Shown here in pieces: positions 59,219-64,000 of a stretch of 64,000 bases of DNA. Under the pieces are notes generated by a model. The model ran no database searches. It was not told the origin of the DNA and worked only from the letters and a program-made list of their open reading frames with translations. Source of the stretch: Chimaeribacter californicus (lineage in GTDB: Bacteria > Pseudomonadota > Gammaproteobacteria > Enterobacterales > Enterobacteriaceae); NCBI RefSeq assembly GCF_002858675.1, contig NZ_PJZF01000001.1, forward strand, positions 434,001 through 498,000, given 5' to 3'. The stretch's first letter is position 1. Every line of letters starts with the position of its first letter. The position numbers were made by a program, and so were the translations under genes.

Positions 59219-60943
59219 ATGGCTACACAATGCCTTGATATCGTCGCTTTACGCAAAGTTGAACCGACTACCGATGGCGAAACCATTAACGTCGCCAGCT
59301 ATTACAGCAACGTGACCTATACCGACAGCATCCCTAACGGCGGTGGCCTCTTTGCCTATGATGCCAAAGACACCACCAGCGTAGACAATGGCGGCTCAGT
59401 GATTGTCACTGCTGGCGGCAAGCGCTGGAAACGCATGGATACCCAGCTGTTGCCGGTGCATTTCGGTTGCCGCCCCGGCGGCAGCATTGACTGCACCACG
59501 CAGATGAAAGCCTATGTGGCGGCCTCGGCCGGTAAAGTGGTGGATTTCCGCTTTGGCCCGTGGCGCGTCAGTGCCACCATCGACCTGACCAACGTCACGC
59601 GTATTGTGGCGGACCAGGCGGGCCGGTTTAAAGTCAAACCAAGCGGCTTCGTCGGCGATTATGTGCTGACACTGGGGGACCCGACCAAAGCAGCCAACGC
59701 GGGGCGCACCAGCCGCCAGATCATTGACGGCTCATTAGTGGTGGAGTGCGACAGCCGGGATACGGTGCTGAACGGAATCTATATGAAAGGTCAATGGTTT
59801 GTCGGTGAGCATGTCCGCGCGCAAGGGTTCAACGGTATCGGTATTCACCAGGACACCATCTGGGACTCCACCTTCCAGCGGCTGAGCGTGGAGCGCTGCG
59901 GTAACCTGAATGATTATGCGCTGGTGATGGGGTCAGATTCGGATACCCAGAACGCCACCCACATTGTGTCGGTGCAGTGTGAGCAGGCGTACCATCGCGG
60001 CATCAAGATCGCCAACAAGGTGCGGAATGTGATCAACAACATCCACGCCGAGCGGCTGATTATCCTGACCGAAGATGACGGCACCACCGGGCTGGCGTCC
60101 GGCCTGAAGTACCTCAACCACAGCATCGTCACCGGTAACTCGATTATCCAGCAGGTAATTATTGACGCCGACAAACTCGATAACACCACCCAGCAGACGG
60201 TGGGGGTGTCGCTGGTGCCGTCGATCTACCTGGCGGCTGACCGTTCGGAGTTCCGCAACTGGAACTGCGGCTCGTCAGTGGTGAGCACCGCCTACGGCAC
60301 CAAGTCGATTTTCTCGACCTGCCTGTTCAGCTCCTGGTACATCAAGGCGCCGACCTACGACATTACAGTAATGGAACCGGCCATCTCCAATGTGTTCCAG
60401 GTTGAGTCAGATATGGACATCATCAACCCTACCGTGGCGAACCTGTCGTTCTTCTACAACGCCGGTAAGGTGAAGATTATCAAGGGGAATATCACCAACG
60501 TCAGCTTCCCGAACAATATCCGCGGAGACATCACCTTCATGGGCAGTTACATCAGCGGCGACATCACCGGTACCAAAGTGCCGGTGGCCGGGTATGCCCC
60601 GGTGACTTTCACTGACTGTAACTTCACCGGCACCATCAGCGGGGCTTACCGCCAGAGCGCCATCCTCAATGGCGGGCGGGCCGACAAGGTGGACCTGGTG
60701 AACGGTGCGGCGATTGTGTTCAATAACGTATTAATGGACAGTTTCAACTACACCGGCGAACGGGGGTTCGTGACCCGTGGCTGCCGCGCCACGACGGTGA
60801 CCAAATGGGCGACGCCGTCCGGCACCAACTACCCTATCGGGACAATTACCGAAAGGTTAGGGGCAGACACGGCCAAAGCGGGGATTATCTTTGTCAATAC
60901 CGATGGGGCGCTGACCTGGTCTTCCATTGCCAAGGTGGCCTAA
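59219..60943 (+). CDS. Phage-tailspike-like right-handed beta-helix protein (putative polysaccharide depolymerase)
   Basis: 574 residues. Residues ~10-75 resemble the entry segment of capsule-depolymerase tailspikes (LRKVEPTTDGETINVASYY, GGGLFAYDAKDTTSVDNGG, VIVTAGGKRWKR, then PVHFGCRPGG...CTTQM like the FGA-GDG-TDDT start of pectate-lyase-3 helices). Residues ~100-500 are Gly/Asn/Thr-rich beta repeats with long runs of alternating hydrophobics, as in beta-helices. A compact C-terminal module ends SSIAKVA. No signal peptide, no particle-anchoring domain, and no phage neighbours. Substrate unknown; possibly an acidic capsule or pectin-like polymer. Stand-alone and strongly ribosome-bound. Confidence 0.7.
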   Translation: MATQCLDIVALRKVEPTTDGETINVASYYSNVTYTDSIPNGGGLFAYDAKDTTSVDNGGSVIVTAGGKRWKRMDTQLLPVHFGCRPGGSIDCTTQMKAYVAASAGKVVDFRFGPWRVSATIDLTNVTRIVADQAGRFKVKPSGFVGDYVLTLGDPTKAANAGRTSRQIIDGSLVVECDSRDTVLNGIYMKGQWFVGEHVRAQGFNGIGIHQDTIWDSTFQRLSVERCGNLNDYALVMGSDSDTQNATHIVSVQCEQAYHRGIKIANKVRNVINNIHAERLIILTEDDGTTGLASGLKYLNHSIVTGNSIIQQVIIDADKLDNTTQQTVGVSLVPSIYLAADRSEFRNWNCGSSVVSTAYGTKSIFSTCLFSSWYIKAPTYDITVMEPAISNVFQVESDMDIINPTVANLSFFYNAGKVKIIKGNITNVSFPNNIRGDITFMGSYISGDITGTKVPVAGYAPVTFTDCNFTGTISGAYRQSAILNGGRADKVDLVNGAAIVFNNVLMDSFNYTGERGFVTRGCRATTVTKWATPSGTNYPIGTITERLGADTAKAGIIFVNTDGALTWSSIAKVA

Positions 60944-60960
60944 GCGGCACCACCCGTCAG

Positions 60961-60988
60961 AACGGCTCCTTGCGGAGCCGTTTTTTTT
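60961..60988 (+). terminator. Terminator of the tailspike-like gene
   Basis: AACGGCTCC-TTGC-GGAGCCGTT followed by eight T. Confidence 0.94.
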
Positions 60989-60991
60989 GCC

Positions 60992-61291
60992 TCAGCAGGG
61001 GCATTTCCCCAGTTTTCCGCCCTGGCTGGGGAAGCGCGCCTCCAGGCAGTAACGGTGGAAGGCCCGCTCACTCATCGGCACGTCACCAGGGTGGTGCAGC
61101 CGGTGGTGGCGCAGGTAGGCCTGGTAATCATGCACGCCGACCATTAACCGGAAGCTTTGCGCCAGCCGGCGGAACACCAGGCGCACCCGGCTGTTCAGGG
61201 TCTGCGGCGGCGCGTCCGCCAGCGGGTGACAAGACCGGATTGTCAACACTGCCGGGCGCGGCACGGCCAGTATCAGAGAATGTTCAGCCAT
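60992..61291 (-). CDS. YbdD/YjiX-family small protein, N-terminally extended
   Basis: 99 residues from ATG 61291, which is preceded by GGGAGGTGACGC. The ATG overlaps the cstA stop (ATGGCTGA), indicating coupled translation. Residues ~45-99 are the YbdD domain (LMVGVHDYQAYLRHHRLHHPGD, ending GGKLGKCPC). E. coli YbdD has only ~65 residues, so this one has ~30 extra N-terminal residues. The family always accompanies CstA/BtsT transporters; it may be a small regulatory or accessory subunit. Function not established. Confidence 0.82.
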   Translation of the reverse strand: MAEHSLILAVPRPAVLTIRSCHPLADAPPQTLNSRVRLVFRRLAQSFRLMVGVHDYQAYLRHHRLHHPGDVPMSERAFHRYCLEARFPSQGGKLGKCPC

Positions 61292-63350
61292 GCGTCACCT
61301 CCCGGCGCAACCGCACCTCGGTTTCATGGGTGGTCGGCTGGCTGGAGCGCAATGCCCGGCGGATCACGAAGAAGGCGGAAATCAGCATCGTTACCGCCAC
61401 CAGCATAAAGAAGGCGCACAGTGCGGCGTTAATCTGGTTGGCAAACACAATGGTTTCCATGTCTTTCAGCGATTTGGCCGGGGCGATCACCGTACCGGCG
61501 TCAATCCCGGCGGAGAACTTGCGCGCCTGCGCCAGAAAGCCGATCGCCGGTTTCTCATGGAAAATCTTCTGCCAGCCGGCGGTCATCGAAGTGATAAACA
61601 GCCAGGCGGTGGGCAACAGCGTGACCCAGGCGTAGCGCTGCTTTTTCATCTTGAACAGCACCACGGTGCCGAGGATCAGCGCCATCGAGGCCAGCATCTG
61701 GTTGCCGATGCCGAACAGCGGCCACAGGGTATTGATGCCGCCGAGCGGGTCGATCACCCCCTGATAAACGAAGAAGCCCCAGCCGGCCACCGCCACGGTC
61801 GTCCCGGCCATATTGCCGAGCCATGAGCGGTTATTCGCCAGCCCCGGCACCACTACGCCCGCCAGATCCTGCACCATAAAACGGCAGGCACGGGTACCGG
61901 CATCCACCGCCGTCAGGATAAACAGCGCCTCAAACAAGATGGCAAAATGGTACCAGAACGCCATCATGGCGCGGCTGTTGAACACCTCGGTGATGATATG
62001 CGCCATGCCCACGGCGAAGGTCGGCGCGCCGCCGGCGCGGGAGAGGATCGAGGTTTCGCCCACGTCACGCGCAATCTGCGTCAGCAGATCCGGCGTCACC
62101 ACAAAGCCCCAGCCGTTGATCGCCTGCGAGGCGCTCTCCACTGTGGTGCCGATCAGCGCCGCCGGGGAGTTCATGGCGAAGTAGACGCCCGGGTCAATCA
62201 CCGAGGCGCAGATCAGCGCCATGATCGCCACAAAGGATTCCATCAGCATCGCGCCATAGCCGATAACGCGGATATGGCTTTCGCGCTCAATCAGTTTCGG
62301 CGTGGTGCCGCTGGAGACCAGCGCATGGAAGCCGGAAATAGAGCCGCAGGCGATGGTAATAAACAGGAACGGGAACAGGCTGCCGGCAAACACCGGGCCG
62401 GAACCATCAATAAAGCGCGACACCGCCGGCATTTTCATCTCCGGCATGGCGAACACAATGCCCACCGCCAGCCCGACGATCACGCCGATTTTCAGGAAGG
62501 TGGAGAGGTAATCACGCGGGGCCAGCAGCAGCCACACCGGCAGCACCGACGCCACAAAGCCATAAATCACCAGCACCCAGGTCAGCGCGGTGCCGGAGAG
62601 GGTAAAGAACGGCCCCCAGTAGGGGTCTTGCGCCACGTTGCCGCCGTAGATAATCGCCAGCATCATCAGCACAAACCCGATAACCGAGACTTCCGCGATT
62701 TTGCCGGGGCGGATAAAGCGCATATACACGCCCATCAGCAGCGCAATCGGGATGGTCGCGGCAATGGTAAACAGGCCCCAGGGGCTGTTGGCCAGCGCTT
62801 TGACCACCACCAGCGCCAGCGCCGACAGGATGATGATCATTACCCCCAGCGCGCCGAGCATGGTCACCACCCCGGCGAACGCCCCCAGCTCCTGCTTCGC
62901 CATTTCGCCCAGCGAGCGGCCGTCGCGGCGGGTCGAGATAAACAGGATCAGGAAATCCTGCACGGCACCGGCCAGCATCACGCCGATCAAAATCCACAGC
63001 GTGCCGGGCAGAAAGCCCATCTGCGCCGCCAGGATCGGCCCGACCAGCGGCCCGGCCCCGGCAATCGCCGCGAAGTGGTGGCCGAACAGCACCCACTTAT
63101 TGGTCGGCACATAGTCCAGCCCGTCGTTTCGGCGCTCCGCCGGGGTCATGCGGCGGTCATCCAGCTCAAACACCTTTGTCGCGATGAACCGGCTGTAAAA
63201 ACGGTAAGCGATGCTGTAACAGGCCACGGCGGCCACCACCAGCCACACGGCGTTGACCGCCTCGCCACGGCTCAGGGCCAGCATGGCAAAGGCCACCGCA
63301 CCGAGTAACGCCACCGCTAACCAGATAAGCCTGGTTTTGACGTTGTTCAT
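61284..63350 (-). CDS. cstA: CstA-family carbon starvation / peptide-pyruvate transporter
   Basis: 688 residues from ATG 63350 (AAGGAG 9 bp upstream); the longer open frame precedes that RBS. CstA family: LFGHHFAAIAGAGPLVGPILAAQMGFLPG, ACGSISGFHALVSSGTTPKLI, LFEALFILTAVDAGTRACRFM and DPLGGINTLWPLFGIGNQML. About 16-18 membrane helices. E. coli CstA takes up peptides and pyruvate and BtsT takes up pyruvate; the two families are too close to decide the substrate here. Paired with YbdD as in both E. coli loci. Its position next to rnb is not the E. coli one. Confidence 0.85.
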   Translation of the reverse strand: MNNVKTRLIWLAVALLGAVAFAMLALSRGEAVNAVWLVVAAVACYSIAYRFYSRFIATKVFELDDRRMTPAERRNDGLDYVPTNKWVLFGHHFAAIAGAGPLVGPILAAQMGFLPGTLWILIGVMLAGAVQDFLILFISTRRDGRSLGEMAKQELGAFAGVVTMLGALGVMIIILSALALVVVKALANSPWGLFTIAATIPIALLMGVYMRFIRPGKIAEVSVIGFVLMMLAIIYGGNVAQDPYWGPFFTLSGTALTWVLVIYGFVASVLPVWLLLAPRDYLSTFLKIGVIVGLAVGIVFAMPEMKMPAVSRFIDGSGPVFAGSLFPFLFITIACGSISGFHALVSSGTTPKLIERESHIRVIGYGAMLMESFVAIMALICASVIDPGVYFAMNSPAALIGTTVESASQAINGWGFVVTPDLLTQIARDVGETSILSRAGGAPTFAVGMAHIITEVFNSRAMMAFWYHFAILFEALFILTAVDAGTRACRFMVQDLAGVVVPGLANNRSWLGNMAGTTVAVAGWGFFVYQGVIDPLGGINTLWPLFGIGNQMLASMALILGTVVLFKMKKQRYAWVTLLPTAWLFITSMTAGWQKIFHEKPAIGFLAQARKFSAGIDAGTVIAPAKSLKDMETIVFANQINAALCAFFMLVAVTMLISAFFVIRRALRSSQPTTHETEVRLRREVTHG

Positions 63351-63610
63351 GGAAACTGCTCCTTGTATCTGTAGGGGAGGAAGGGGGAAATGCGCGGCCG
63401 GGGGCAGGGCGCGGCGTGCCGTTAACCACCTGTAACCCCGGCTAAACTTTTGTAACCTGTTAACCATAGGGATTGTGGCGCGCTTGAGAAGCGGGGCTGC
63501 GAAGAAGTGTGAGGCGGGCAGGGTTTTAACCGGAGAAACAGGCCGGACGCAGGCAAAAAAATCCCGCACCGGAGTGCGGGATGAGCAGATCAATGCCGGG
63601 GATTAACCGG
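63351..63610. promoter_or_regulatory. cstA promoter region and rnb terminator
   Basis: The cstA upstream DNA contains two similar TGTAACC-like elements (63431-63437 and 63453-63459) flanked by GTTAACC (63421-63427, 63460-63466), which may be a binding site or part of the promoter. The rnb terminator follows: ATCCCGCAC-CGGA-GTGCGGGAT (63561-63582) with an A-run at 63555-63560, i.e. a T-run downstream on the minus strand. Confidence 0.55.
63555..63582 (-). terminator. Terminator of rnb
   Basis: 9-bp stem ATCCCGCAC / GTGCGGGAT with a run of T downstream on the minus strand. Confidence 0.9.
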
Positions 63611-64000
63611 TCAGGCGGCCGGGCGGGCGATCACGTTGCGGTTTTCCATGCGCACTTCGGCGATTTCAACCTCGATCACGTCGCTCTGGCGGTAGGCGAC
63701 TTCACCTTTGATCTGCACGGTGCCGGTCTCCTGGCTGCACACCAGTTCGTCACGCACGGCGTGCAGGAACGGGGCCGGGATAAAGGCCACCGCGCCGTTG
63801 TCCAGCAGGCGCACGCGCAGGCCGCCGCGGGTGACGTCGATCACCTCGGCGCGGAAGCGCTCGCCGCTGCCGACTTTCGGCTGCAGGTAACGGGCGTAGA
63901 GCCAGTCACCCACATCGCGCTCCGCCATGCGGTTCAGGCGGCGGCGGTCGGCCAGCTGTTGCGTCATCTCGGCCTGCGGGCGCTCAGCACCCTGTTCCAG
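63611..64000 (-). CDS. rnb: Exoribonuclease II, C-terminal part (continues beyond window)
   Basis: About 129 C-terminal residues; the frame stays open to the right edge. [20 protein letters not shown] and [36 protein letters not shown] (an S1 RNA-binding domain) identify RNase II. The catalytic RNB domain is outside the window. Degrades single-stranded RNA 3' to 5'. In E. coli, rnb lies a few genes beyond yciT and gmr; gmr/pdeR is absent here. Confidence 0.95.
   Translation of the reverse strand: MEQGAERPQAEMTQQLADRRRLNRMAERDVGDWLYARYLQPKVGSGERFRAEVIDVTRGGLRVRLLDNGAVAFIPAPFLHAVRDELVCSQETGTVQIKGEVAYRQSDVIEVEIAEVRMENRNVIARPAA

Noticed and set aside
58920-61000. Prophage remnant
   Set aside because: Only one phage-like gene; no integrase, tail, regulatory or att sequence recognised nearby, so a prophage feature is not called.

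Overview
The window is chromosomal DNA of a moderately high-GC member of the order Enterobacterales. Gene content and order follow the Escherichia coli hns-tdk-adhE-opp-tonB-trp-topA-cysB-acnA-pyrF-rnb segment almost gene for gene. Several traits point away from E. coli and towards a Serratia/Yersiniaceae-like genus: trpG and trpD are separate genes, the trp leader peptide ends in a Serratia-like way, oppA is duplicated, cobS-cobT sit between rluB and btuR, and hns is preceded by ugd plus a UDP-glucuronate epimerase instead of galU. The genus cannot be fixed from the sequence alone.

Layout. 1-1.5 kb: the 3' end of ugd and a UDP-glucuronate 4-epimerase (UDP-glucose to UDP-GlcA to UDP-GalA, precursors of surface polysaccharide). 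1.7-7.2 kb: hns, tdk, adhE and ychE, with a perfect FNR box between adhE and ychE. 7.8-15.3 kb: an oligopeptide permease operon with two tandem oppA genes followed by oppBCDF. 15.5-18.4 kb: a 19-bp tandem repeat, yciU, clsA, yciY and yciI. 18.6-23.1 kb: tonB behind a Fur-like box, yciA-yciB-yciC, a YkgJ-type cysteine-cluster protein, ompW behind a perfect FNR box, and a BON-domain lipoprotein. 23.3-30.1 kb: the complete trp operon on the minus strand (trpE-G-D-CF-B-A) with its promoter, operator, leader peptide (two adjacent Trp codons) and attenuator. 30.2-38.9 kb: rnm, yciO, a small YmiA-like membrane protein, rluB, cobS-cobT behind an unusual structured leader, btuR-yciK, sohB and yciN. 39.4-51.4 kb: topA, cysB, acnA, ribA, pgpB, lapA-lapB, pyrF-yciH and osmB.

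From 51.8 kb to rnb (which runs off the right edge) the E. coli order osmB-yciT-...-rnb is interrupted by accessory genes. They are an orphan araD-type epimerase with a 16-bp tandem repeat at its stop codon, yciT, the anaerobic block pflF(ybiW)-pflE(ybiY) divergent from fsaA, kdgT behind a KdgR-like box, a lone phage-tailspike-like beta-helix protein, and a CstA-family transporter translationally coupled to a small YbdD protein.

The least explained items are: (i) the pflE/fsaA divergent promoter, which carries both an FNR-type box and a DeoR-type inverted repeat next to the DeoR-family gene yciT; (ii) the solitary tailspike-like polysaccharide-active protein, whose ribosome binding site abuts a palindrome; (iii) the long, foldable leader of cobS, which lacks a recognisable B12 box; and (iv) two unrelated short tandem repeats whose copy number looks prone to change. 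No tRNA, rRNA, insertion sequence, integrase or CRISPR array was seen.
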